Assembly: GCA_963840435.1 (NCBI GenBank)
Contig: CAWIYY010000012.1
Span: 682,001 to 746,000 of the forward strand
DNA: 64,000 nucleotides
Origin: Bog-473 sp963840435
GTDB lineage: Bacteria; Actinomycetota; Acidimicrobiia; Acidimicrobiales; RAAP-2
Reading direction: 5' to 3'
Positions within the stretch are counted from its first letter, which is position 1. The number at the start of each line of letters is the position of its first letter. Below, one piece after another: positions 31,788 to 41,364 of the stretch. Under the pieces are notes generated by a model. The model was not told the DNA's origin, did not search any database, and was given only the letters and a program-made list of their open reading frames with translations. The position numbers and the translations under genes were made by a program.

Positions 31788-34700
31788 ATGACCAGCGCCA
31801 GCGCGCCACCGACCGCGGTGCCCGCTCCCGGCGAGGAGACAGGAACCGCCGACACGTCCCGGGTCCCCGGTGCGGGCAGCCTGGGTGCGCTGCCCCGGCT
31901 CCTGCGGGCCGAGCCGGCGCTGGCCGGCCTCATCGGGTCGGCGGACGCCACGGTGGCCGTGCCGGAGGCGGCGCAGGCCGTGGCCACGGCCGCGCTGGCC
32001 GCGCTGGGCGACCGGGGACCGATCGTGGTGGTCACGCCCACCGGTCTCGACGCGGAGCGCCTGGGCGACGACCTGGCCTGCCTGCTGGAGCAGTCGGACG
32101 AGGAGGGGCTGGCCGGTGCCCTCGGCGGGCCGGTCACCGTCCTGCCGGCCTGGGAGACGCTGCCCTTCGAGCGGGTCAGCCCCGAGACCGAGACGATGGG
32201 GCGGCGGCTGGCCATCCTGCACGCACTGGCATCGGAGCCCGACGACGCCCTGCCCCGGCCGCCGCGGGTGATCGTGGCGCCGGTGCGCGCGCTGCTGCAG
32301 CGGATCGGTCCCCTCGCGGGCGCCGGACCGCTCCGGGTGCGCCCGGGCGAGCAGGTCGACGTCGACGCCCTGTTGCGGGAACTGGTGGAGAAGGGGTACC
32401 GGCGCGAGCACCAGGTGGAGCACCGGGGCGAGTTCGCCGTGCGGGGCGGCATCGTCGACGTCTTCCCGTCGACGGCGGACACGCCGGTGCGCATCGACCT
32501 GTGGGGTGACGAGGTCGACCGGCTCACCACGTTCGCCATCAGCGACCAGCGCTCGTCGCGCGACCTGTCCGGCGCGCTGTTCTACGGCTGCCGAGAGCTG
32601 GTGCTGACCGACGAGTTGCGGGCGGAGGCCGAGCGCCTGGTCAGGCTCCGACCCTGGGGGACTTCGGTCTGGGACCGACTGGCCCGGGGCGAGCAGTTCG
32701 ACGGCATGGAGTCGTGGTTGCCCTTCCTCGACGCCGAGCTGCGCGTGCTGCCCGACCTGTTGGGGCCGGCGGCGCAGATCGTCCTGGTCGAGCCGCGCCG
32801 CATCCGCGACCGCGGCGCCCAGCTGCTCGACGAAGAGGCTGCGCTGGCCGAGACCCTGGCCGCCACCTGGGGAGCCCGGGACAGCGACGAGGACCCCTTT
32901 CCCCGGCTGCACGTCCCCTTCGAGCGGCTGCTGAGCGAGAGCCGGGCCGGTCTCGTCGCCCTGCCCACCGTGCCCGAGGGTCCGTCCGTGCCCTCCCTGG
33001 CCGTCGGCCGGTTCGAACAGGTGGCCGGGGATCCGGAGCTGCTGGCCGCGGGCGTGTCCCGTCTGGTGGGGGAGGGCTACACGGTCACACTCTGCGCGGC
33101 GACCGAGGCGGGGGCCGGTCGGTTGTCCGCCATCCTGGCCGAGCAGGGGGTCCACGCCCCGGTGGTGGGCGAGGCCACCGGCAGACCGGGACCGGTGGTC
33201 GTGGCGGCGCCGATCGCCAACGGGTTCATCCTGCCCGACGCCAAGGTGGCCGTGCTCTCGGAGACCGACGTGACCGGCCGCCGGGTGCCGCACCGCAGGG
33301 CCAGGCCGCGGGCCCGGGCGGCGGACGGCTTCTTCGACGACCTCGAGGCGGGGAGCTTCGTCGTCCACCGCCAGCACGGGGTGGCCCGCTTCGAGGGTGT
33401 CACGTCGCGGACCATGGGCGGGACCACGCGCGACTACCTGATCCTCCAGTACCGCGGCTCGGATCGTCTGTACCTCCCCGTCGACCAGATCGAGGCGATC
33501 ACGCCCTACTCGGGCGGCGAGTCGCCCACCCTCTCGAAGATGGGCGGGGCGGACTGGCAGCGCACCCGGGCCAAGGCTCGGGCCGCAGCCGGGGAGGTGG
33601 CAGCCGAGCTGGTGCAGCTGTACCGGCGCCGCCTGGCCGTCGAGGGACACGCCTTCGGCCCCGACACACCATGGCAGGACGAGATGGAGGCGTCGTTCGG
33701 CTTCGTCGAGACCGAGGATCAGCTCAAGGCGATCGCCGACGTGAAGGCCGACATGGAAGAACCGAGGCCGATGGATCGCCTCATTTGCGGCGACGTCGGA
33801 TTCGGCAAGACAGAGGTGGCGGTGCGGGCGGTCTTCAAGGCCGTACAGGACGGCACCCAGGCAGCGGTGTTGGCGCCCACGACCCTGTTGGCCAGCCAAC
33901 ACGCCCAGACCTTCGCCGACCGCTACGCCCCCTATCCGGTCGTCGTGAAGCTCCTGAGCCGCTTTCTCTCACCGGCCCAGCAACGCGAGGTGGTGGCGGG
34001 TCTGGCCGACGGCAGCGTCGACGTCGTGATCGGCACCCACCGCCTGCTGGCCCAGGACGTCGTGTTCAAGCGGCTCGGCCTGCTGGTGGTCGACGAGGAG
34101 CAGCGTTTCGGGGTCTCGCACAAGGAGGCGGTCAAGCGCATGGCCGAAGGCGTCGACGTCCTGACGTTGACCGCCAGCCCCATCCCGCGCACGCTCGAGA
34201 TGGCACTGACCGGGATCCGCGACCTCTCCATGGTCAACACGCCGCCGGCCGACCGCCGCCCGATCCTCACGTACGTGGGCGAACAGGATCCCTCGGCGGT
34301 CAGCGAGGCATTGCGGCGCGAGATGCTGCGCGAGGGTCAGGCCTTCTACGTCCACAACCGGGTCTCGGACATCGACCGGGTGGCCCGCGACGTCCGGAAC
34401 CTGGTGCCCGAGGCCAGGGTGGCCATCGCGCACGGGCAGATGGACGAGGGCAGCCTCGAGACGGTCGTGCTCGACTTCTGGGAGCGCCGTTACGACGTGC
34501 TGGTCTGCACCACCATCATCGAGTCGGGCATCGACATGCCCTCGGTGAACACGCTCATCGTCGACCGGGCCGACATGCTCGGCCTGGGTCAGCTGCACCA
34601 GATCCGGGGGCGGGTGGGCCGGGGCGGCCAGCGGGCCTACGCCTATCTCTTCCATCCGGCCGATCGCGTCCTCTCCGAACAGGCCTACGAACGGTTGCGC

Positions 34701-35384
34701 ACAATCGGCGAGCACACCGAGCTCGGCTCGGGCTTCAAGATCGCCATGCGCGACCTCGAGATCCGGGGGGCGGGCAACCTGCTCGGGTCGGACCAGTCCG
34801 GACACATCGCGGCGGTCGGCTACGACCTCTACGTCCAGCTGGTGGCGGAGGCGGTGGCCGAGGCCAGGGGCGAGGCCCGGCCTGCGCCGCCCACGGTGTC
34901 GGTGGACGTACCGGGGGACGCCCACCTGCCCAAGGACTACGTGACGGCCGAGGATGCCCGGCTCGAGGCCTACCGGCGCCTGGCCGCCACCACCACGGCC
35001 GCCGACGTCGACGACATCGGGGTCGAGTGGTTGGATCGGTACGGCCCCTTGCCCGCGGCGGCCGAGGGGCTCCTGGCCGTGGCCCGACTCCGGGTGGGCG
35101 CCATGGCCCGAGGCATCGGCGAAGTGGTCGTGAGCTCGGTGCGCCCGGGTGGGACCCGGCGCCCGGTGGTGCGGTTGGCGCCGGTGGCCCTGCCGGCCAG
35201 CGCGCAGGTGCGGCTGCGGCGCGTCGCACCCGACGCCACCTACCGCGAGGACCTGGGCCAACTGCTCGTCCCGGTTCCCGAGGGCCGGTCGGCGGCCACC
35301 GCGGTGCTGGGAATCCTCGAGGAGTTGGTCCCGCTTCCCGATTCGGGTACGCCGCCGCCACCCGGTAAGGTCCCCGGCGCGTGA
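31788..35384 (+). CDS. mfd: transcription-repair coupling factor
   Basis: 1198 residues, the normal size. Mfd releases stalled RNA polymerase and recruits UvrA. Domains in order: UvrB-like D1a/D2/D1b (to about 480, with VTVLPAWETLPFERVSPETE and REHQVEHRGEFAVRGGIVDV); the CarD-like polymerase-interacting domain (SFVVHRQHGVARFEGVTSRT); helicase motor 1 with Walker A CGDVGFGKTEVAVRAVFKA and DEEQRFG; motor 2 with VLVCTTIIESGIDMPSVNTL and QLHQIRGRVGRGGQRAYAYL; and the C-terminal TRCF domain. ATG 4 nt after pth. The last four bases overlap the next gene's GTG. Confidence 0.97.
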   Translation: MTSASAPPTAVPAPGEETGTADTSRVPGAGSLGALPRLLRAEPALAGLIGSADATVAVPEAAQAVATAALAALGDRGPIVVVTPTGLDAERLGDDLACLLEQSDEEGLAGALGGPVTVLPAWETLPFERVSPETETMGRRLAILHALASEPDDALPRPPRVIVAPVRALLQRIGPLAGAGPLRVRPGEQVDVDALLRELVEKGYRREHQVEHRGEFAVRGGIVDVFPSTADTPVRIDLWGDEVDRLTTFAISDQRSSRDLSGALFYGCRELVLTDELRAEAERLVRLRPWGTSVWDRLARGEQFDGMESWLPFLDAELRVLPDLLGPAAQIVLVEPRRIRDRGAQLLDEEAALAETLAATWGARDSDEDPFPRLHVPFERLLSESRAGLVALPTVPEGPSVPSLAVGRFEQVAGDPELLAAGVSRLVGEGYTVTLCAATEAGAGRLSAILAEQGVHAPVVGEATGRPGPVVVAAPIANGFILPDAKVAVLSETDVTGRRVPHRRARPRARAADGFFDDLEAGSFVVHRQHGVARFEGVTSRTMGGTTRDYLILQYRGSDRLYLPVDQIEAITPYSGGESPTLSKMGGADWQRTRAKARAAAGEVAAELVQLYRRRLAVEGHAFGPDTPWQDEMEASFGFVETEDQLKAIADVKADMEEPRPMDRLICGDVGFGKTEVAVRAVFKAVQDGTQAAVLAPTTLLASQHAQTFADRYAPYPVVVKLLSRFLSPAQQREVVAGLADGSVDVVIGTHRLLAQDVVFKRLGLLVVDEEQRFGVSHKEAVKRMAEGVDVLTLTASPIPRTLEMALTGIRDLSMVNTPPADRRPILTYVGEQDPSAVSEALRREMLREGQAFYVHNRVSDIDRVARDVRNLVPEARVAIAHGQMDEGSLETVVLDFWERRYDVLVCTTIIESGIDMPSVNTLIVDRADMLGLGQLHQIRGRVGRGGQRAYAYLFHPADRVLSEQAYERLRTIGEHTELGSGFKIAMRDLEIRGAGNLLGSDQSGHIAAVGYDLYVQLVAEAVAEARGEARPAPPTVSVDVPGDAHLPKDYVTAEDARLEAYRRLAATTTAADVDDIGVEWLDRYGPLPAAAEGLLAVARLRVGAMARGIGEVVVSSVRPGGTRRPVVRLAPVALPASAQVRLRRVAPDATYREDLGQLLVPVPEGRSAATAVLGILEELVPLPDSGTPPPPGKVPGA

Positions 35385-36559
35385 AGCGGTTTGTCGTCCT
35401 CCTCGTCCTGCTCGCCGGCGGCCTGGTCGCGGCCGCGCTTGCCATTCCGACCAACGCGGCAGTGGTCAACGGCGCTGCGATCAGCCAGCAGCAGCTCAAC
35501 TCGGGCGTGCGCGCCGTCGCCGGCAGTCCCGACTACCAGTGCTTCATCAACGCCGAGACGTACATCGACTCGCAGGGCAGCGCGGCCGCGCCCCCGGTGA
35601 CGGGTGCCGGCACCGGACAGAATCCCGGCGACCTCCCGACGGCGACCACCGACTTCACCGCCCAATACCTGAACCAGGAGATCAGCCAGGAAACCGTCGA
35701 ACAGCTGGCGGCCAAGCGGGGCGTCACCGTGTCCCAGTCCCAGCTCGACAACGCCCGCACGGTCTTCGAGGGCGAGATCACCCAGGTGATGTCCGAGGTG
35801 TCCCAGACGGCAGAGGGGGAGAACCCCGCCTTCTCGTGCAGCGACACGGGCAAGCCGCTCACCGGGAGCGAGGTCCTGGCCACGCTCCCCCCGTCCTTCG
35901 TCGACCAGCAGGTCCAGTACGTGGCCACGCAGATCGCGCTGGCCGTCGACTTCTCGGGCTACGGGTCGGGGACGGCTGAGCTCTTGCGCTACTTCCAGTC
36001 GCACCTCCCCGTCTTCGACACGGCGTGCTTCACGGTTGCCGTGTACAGCTCCCAGAGCGACGCCACCGCGGCGAAGGCGTCGGTGGCCTCGGGCACGCCG
36101 TTCGCAACGGTGGCGGCGGCGACCCAGAGCCAGGGCGGTGGTCCGCAGGGATGCGCGGTGACCTACGAGGTCGACCGTGACCTCCCGGCGAACGCGAGCC
36201 TCGAGAAGCTGGCGCTCAACACCGTTTCCGATCCGATCGCGTTCAACAACAGCTACATCCTCGTCGAGGTGACCAAGCGCACACCCACGGCCTTCAGCTC
36301 GGTGAAGCCGTTGGTGACCGATGCCGTCCAGCAGGCGGGTGCCACCAAGGCGCAGGCGGCGGTGGCGGCGGTGGAGCGCCGTTCCGACATCAGCGTCAAC
36401 CCGCAGTACGGCGTCTGGGTGTCCCTGCCCGGGCAGATCCTGATCCCGCTGGCGCCGGAGCCGTCCGACGTGCCCAACGCCAAGGCCAACGAGCCCGCCA
36501 CGACGACGCCGTCGTCGTCGACCGGTTCGTCGTCGTCGACGAGTCCGTTCAGCGGCTGA
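35381..36559 (+). CDS. secreted SurA/PrsA-like protein (SurA_N plus parvulin-like region)
   Basis: 392 residues; GTG start overlaps the mfd stop. An N-terminal hydrophobic segment (FVVLLVLLAGGLVAAALAI) exports or anchors it; there is no lipobox Cys. The opening of the mature part, NAAVVNGAAISQQQLNSGVR, is the usual 'A.VNG..Is..ql' entry of SurA_N chaperones. A parvulin-like stretch follows late (AAKASVASGTPFATVAAATQ, then YILVEVTKRTPTAFSSVKPL), but I could not confirm the PPIase catalytic residues. The C-terminus is a Ser/Thr/Pro tail. Mycobacteria have a lipoprotein gene at the mazG-eno spot. Likely role: folding of secreted proteins. Confidence 0.75.
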   Translation: MKRFVVLLVLLAGGLVAAALAIPTNAAVVNGAAISQQQLNSGVRAVAGSPDYQCFINAETYIDSQGSAAAPPVTGAGTGQNPGDLPTATTDFTAQYLNQEISQETVEQLAAKRGVTVSQSQLDNARTVFEGEITQVMSEVSQTAEGENPAFSCSDTGKPLTGSEVLATLPPSFVDQQVQYVATQIALAVDFSGYGSGTAELLRYFQSHLPVFDTACFTVAVYSSQSDATAAKASVASGTPFATVAAATQSQGGGPQGCAVTYEVDRDLPANASLEKLALNTVSDPIAFNNSYILVEVTKRTPTAFSSVKPLVTDAVQQAGATKAQAAVAAVERRSDISVNPQYGVWVSLPGQILIPLAPEPSDVPNAKANEPATTTPSSSTGSSSSTSPFSG

Positions 36560-36561
36560 GC

Positions 36562-37974
36562 GTGCCCCGGATCCGCCCCCACATCACCGTGGTGGGTCTC
36601 GGTCCCGCAGGGAGCGATCTGCTCGGAACCAAGGCAGCCGAACTCCTGGCCGGGCCCGCCCCGGTCTTCCTGCGGACGGGGCGCCATCCGGCGGCGGCCG
36701 GGTTGGAGGGGGCGCGGACGTTCGACGACCTCTACGAGTCGTCGGCCACGTTCGAAGCGGTGTACGCGGCCATCGTCGAGGACCTGGTGGCGGCCGCGGC
36801 GGCGGGGCCCGTCGTCTACGCGGTGCCGGGTTCGCCCAGCGTGGCCGAGCGGACCGTGGAGCTGTTGCGGGCGGACGACCGGGTCGAGGTCAGCGTCGTC
36901 CCGGCTCTGTCGTTCCTCGACCTGGCGTGGGCCGCGCTGGGGATCGACCCGCTGGCCCGGGGCGTCCGGCTGGTCGACGCGGCAGACTTCGAGCAGGCGG
37001 CCGCGGTCGAGGGCGGTCCGTTCCTGGTCGCCCAGGTCTGGTCGCGCCACCTGCTCTCCAGCGTGAAGCTGAGCCTCGACGACCCGGCCGCCCACGGCCC
37101 GGTCCGACCGGTGCTCCTGCACCATCTGGGCTTGGCGGACGAGCAGGTACTGGCGGTGGACTGGTGGGAGCTCGACCGCACGGTCGAACCGGACCACCTG
37201 ACGTCGGTCTACATTCCCGCGCTGGGGGAGCGGACGGCCACGGCGGTCGAGATGGCGCGGCTGGACGCACTCATGGACACGCTGCGCGACCAGTGCCCGT
37301 GGGACCAGGCCCAGACCCACGCGTCGCTCATGCCGCACCTGATCGAGGAGTCCTACGAGGTCCTCGACGCCCTGGCCGAACTGGACGACCACGGTGGTCC
37401 GGCTGCGGCCTCCGCCCACCTCGAGGAGGAACTGGGAGACCTGCTCTTCCAGATCGTCTTCCACGCCCGGCTGGCCCGCGAGGAAGGCCGCTTCGACCTG
37501 GCCGGGGTGGCCCGGGGCGTCCACGACAAGCTGGTCCACCGCCACCCGCACGTCTTCGGCGACGTCGAGGCCGTCGGCGCGGAACAGGTTGTGGCGAACT
37601 GGGAGGAGATCAAGCGGAGCGAGAAGGGTCGGCACAGCGTCACCGAGGGCATCCCGCTCGGACTCCCCGCCCTGATGCTGACGGAGAAGCTGGCCCGCAA
37701 GGCGCGCTCGGTCGGCCTGGAGCCGCCGGGGGCCGACGAGGTCACGCCGGCGGCCGGAGCCCTCGGTCGGTTGGCCGAGGCTGCGGCGAAGGCCGACCCG
37801 CACCCCGACGACCCGCTGTCTCCCGACGCATCGGAGCTCGAGCGCGCGGTGGCCGAGTGCCTCTATGTCGTGGCGAACCTCGCCCAGCGCCTCGGGATCG
37901 ATGCCGAGCACGCGCTGCGCGAGCGAGCGTTGCGCCTGCGCGACGACATCGTCGCGGCGGAGGGCGTCCCGTAA
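36562..37974 (+). CDS. mazG: MazG-family NTP pyrophosphohydrolase with N-terminal methylase-like domain
   Basis: 470 residues, GTG start 2 nt after the previous stop. The first 225 residues are a tetrapyrrole-methylase-like domain (ITVVGLGPAGSDLLGTKAAE, AVPGSPSVAERTVELLRADD), as in YabN proteins. The MazG domain starts with RLDALMDTLRDQCPWDQAQT and has the metal-binding helices HLIEESYEVLDAL and HLEEELGDLLFQIVFHARLA (EExxE and ExxD). A second, degenerate MazG-like part follows (RSEKGRHSVTEGIPLGLPAL to the end). MazG removes non-canonical NTPs and lowers (p)ppGpp in stress. mfd-x-mazG-eno is the mycobacterial order. Confidence 0.93.
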   Translation: MPRIRPHITVVGLGPAGSDLLGTKAAELLAGPAPVFLRTGRHPAAAGLEGARTFDDLYESSATFEAVYAAIVEDLVAAAAAGPVVYAVPGSPSVAERTVELLRADDRVEVSVVPALSFLDLAWAALGIDPLARGVRLVDAADFEQAAAVEGGPFLVAQVWSRHLLSSVKLSLDDPAAHGPVRPVLLHHLGLADEQVLAVDWWELDRTVEPDHLTSVYIPALGERTATAVEMARLDALMDTLRDQCPWDQAQTHASLMPHLIEESYEVLDALAELDDHGGPAAASAHLEEELGDLLFQIVFHARLAREEGRFDLAGVARGVHDKLVHRHPHVFGDVEAVGAEQVVANWEEIKRSEKGRHSVTEGIPLGLPALMLTEKLARKARSVGLEPPGADEVTPAAGALGRLAEAAAKADPHPDDPLSPDASELERAVAECLYVVANLAQRLGIDAEHALRERALRLRDDIVAAEGVP

Positions 37975-37992
37975 CCGGGCAGGGTCAGCCGC

Positions 37993-37998
37993 TAGTCT
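37993..37998 (+). promoter_or_regulatory. -10 box TAGTCT upstream of eno
   Basis: TAGTCT lies about 45 nt before the eno GTG in the 69-nt mazG-eno gap. The gene has a leader with a GGGAGAGA ribosome site. Confidence 0.35.
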
Positions 37999-38043
37999 GG
38001 TTGGCCGGTGTCCCGTCAGGGAGGACGCCGAGGGAGAGAACTC

Positions 38044-39331
<1,288 letters not shown>

Positions 39332-39345
<14 letters not shown>

Positions 39346-39868
39346 GGGCAAGACGAAACAGGGGCCCCGGGTGCGAACCCCAGCCAAGGCGGCCCGGTCG
39401 GTGCGCTCGCGCCGTCTGTTTCTCGGAGGCGCCGTTCTCCTCTCGGCGGTGGTCCTCTTTGCCTGGTTCCCCGCGTCATCGCTGCTGTCGGCCCGTTCGA
39501 ATCTGAAGGCGACGCAGGCCCAGCTGACCTCGCTGCACGCGCAGGACGCCGCGCTGGCGCAGGAGCAGAAGAACCTCAGCGATGGCAACGAAATCGAACG
39601 GATCGCCCGCGAGCAGTACCAGCTGGTGAGCCCGGGCCAGGAGGCCTACGAGGTGTTGCCGCCGGCGGGCTCCACCTCGGCCGGGACGCCGTACGCGGGG
39701 GACCCCGGGTCGGCCGGGCCGTCGGCCCCATCGGCGGCGTCCGAACTCCCGCCGGGCGGGGTGACCACGACGCTGCCGGCGAACCGTGCGCACGCGGCGC
39801 CGCACCTGGCCCCGGCGCCGTCGGGGATGCTGGCCCGGATGCTCCACACGCTCGAATTCTGGCGCTGA
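39332..39868 (+). CDS. FtsB/DivIC-family septum formation initiator
   Basis: 178 residues from the TTG at 39332, which has GGGAGG 5 nt upstream and lies inside the eno 3' end. A basic cytoplasmic N-terminus (ARSEGKTKQGPRVRTPAKAA) precedes one membrane helix (LFLGGAVLLSAVVLFAWFPA). A coiled coil follows (LSARSNLKATQAQLTSLHAQ to EQKNLSD), then the DivIC signature EIERIAREQYQLVSPGQEAY. The C-terminal 60 residues are Pro/Ala/Ser-rich and extracytoplasmic. FtsB/DivIC proteins pair with FtsL and FtsQ at the division site. The position after eno is conserved in Actinobacteria. Confidence 0.92.
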
Positions 39869-39873
39869 CACCG

Positions 39874-40338
39874 GTGGAGCCGAGCTGCCCCACCCCCTTG
39901 GCGGACATGGAGGCGGTGGCTCTCCTCCTCGGTCGAGAACCCGGCGCGTCGTTCACGGTGGTGATCCGCGGGACGGATGGCGAGCCGATGGTGATCCGCA
40001 ACGACCCCTTTCTTCGCGACGGCACGCCGATGCCCACGAGATACTGGCTGGTGGACCCGGGCCTGCGCGCTGCGGTGAGCCAACTCGAGGCGGCAGGAGG
40101 CGTGGCGCAGGCGGAGCGCGAGGTCGACGGTGCGGCGCTGGACGCCTGCCATCTCCGCTACGCACAAGAGCGGGACGCGGTGATCCCGACCGATTGGACG
40201 GGGCCGAGACCCAGTGGAGGCGTCGGGGGGACGCGCCGGGGGGTCAAGTGCCTCCATGCCCATCTGGCGTGGTGGCTGGCGGGCGGCGACGATCCCGTCG
40301 GCCTGTGGGTGGCGGCCCGGCTCGGGTTGACAGCCTGA
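39874..40338 (+). CDS. DUF501 family protein
   Basis: 154 residues, GTG start 5 nt after the septum protein. DUF501 features: LADMEAVALLLGREPGASFT, PFLRDGTPMPTRYWLVDPGL, and the Cys/His-containing end RGVKCLHAHLAWWLAGGDDP. The final CLHAH...W segment and conserved Glu/His residues suggest a metal site, but the function is unknown. It always sits between eno/divIC and ppx in actinobacteria, so it may serve envelope or phosphate physiology. No signal peptide. Confidence 0.93.
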   Translation: MEPSCPTPLADMEAVALLLGREPGASFTVVIRGTDGEPMVIRNDPFLRDGTPMPTRYWLVDPGLRAAVSQLEAAGGVAQAEREVDGAALDACHLRYAQERDAVIPTDWTGPRPSGGVGGTRRGVKCLHAHLAWWLAGGDDPVGLWVAARLGLTA

Positions 40339-40385
40339 CAGGCTGAGGGGATGCGCAACCTGCCACCTCTGTCCTGCACCCGGCC

Positions 40386-41318
40386 ATGACGGACGACGGT
40401 GCGTACGCGGCCCTCGACTGCGGGACCAACTCGACGCGACTGCTGGTGACCGATGCGAAGGGCCGCCCGCTGGCCAGAGAGATGCGAATTACGCGGTTGG
40501 GCCAGGCGGTAGACCAGACCCGGCGGCTGCGAGCGGATTCGATCGAGCGGACGGTGGAGGCGCTGCGGGAGTTCCGCCTGCTCATGGACGACGAGGGGGT
40601 CCGGCTCGCTCGCCTCGTCGCCACCTCGGCCGTGCGCGACGCGACCAACGGCGACGAATTCCTGGCCGCCGCCTCCGAGGTGACCGGGGTCGACGCGGAG
40701 CTCTTGAGCGGCATCCAAGAGGGGCGACTTTCCTACCGCGGCGCCATGGCGGATCTGCCGGCCATTCCTTGGCCGACGGTCGTGGTGGACATCGGAGGGG
40801 GTTCGACCGAAATCGTCACGTCCTCCACGGGGGAGATCGAGTCGGTCTCGCTCGACATCGGATGCGTGCGCCTCACGGAGCGCTTCTTACCCGGCGATCC
40901 CCCCTCGGCCGAGGAGGTGGCCGCGGCCACAGAGGCCATCGCGGTGCAGCTGGGCCGGGCTCAGCGCGAGATCCCGCTGCTCGGGCAGCTCCCCGTCGGG
41001 GCACGGCTCGTGGGCCTGGCCGGGACCGTCTCGACCCTGGCCTCGTTGGACCTCGGTCTCGGCTCCGACTACGACCGGGAGCGTGTGCACCACTCCGTGC
41101 TGACCGGCGAGGCCGTCGCACGCTGGTGCGACATCCTCGGTCAGGAGCGGGTGGCGACGCGGGCGGCCCGACCGGCGATTCCCCCGGGGCGGGCAGACGT
41201 CATCTTCGGGGGTGCGCTGGTGTTGCGCGAGGTCATGAGCAGACTGGGTGCTGACCGCTGCATCGTGTCAGAGTCGGACATCCTCGACGGGCTCGTGATG
41301 TCGATGCTCCCCGGGTGA
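40386..41318 (+). CDS. ppx: Ppx/GppA-family exopolyphosphatase
   Basis: 310 residues, the short single-module actinobacterial form. It cleaves polyphosphate or pppGpp. Actin-like ATPase fold: ALDCGTNSTRLLVTDAKGRP (phosphate-1 loop), TSAVRDATNGDEFL, the catalytic Glu region IQEGRLSYRGAM, the phosphate-2 loop VVDIGGGSTEIVTSS, DIGCVRLTERFL, and GLAGTVSTLASLDLGL. The C-terminus ends with ESDILDGLVMSML, as in relatives. It closes the conserved housekeeping run; the gene order then changes to a glycosylation island on the other strand. Confidence 0.95.
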   Translation: MTDDGAYAALDCGTNSTRLLVTDAKGRPLAREMRITRLGQAVDQTRRLRADSIERTVEALREFRLLMDDEGVRLARLVATSAVRDATNGDEFLAAASEVTGVDAELLSGIQEGRLSYRGAMADLPAIPWPTVVVDIGGGSTEIVTSSTGEIESVSLDIGCVRLTERFLPGDPPSAEEVAAATEAIAVQLGRAQREIPLLGQLPVGARLVGLAGTVSTLASLDLGLGSDYDRERVHHSVLTGEAVARWCDILGQERVATRAARPAIPPGRADVIFGGALVLREVMSRLGADRCIVSESDILDGLVMSMLPG

Positions 41319-41364
41319 GAACGAGTGCGAGCGCCGACTCCGTTGATGACCGAGCGCTGGCGGC

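Noticed and set aside
31515..33902. Minus-strand open frame of about 800 codons within mfd
   Set aside because: Shadow of mfd, which has complete domains on the plus strand.
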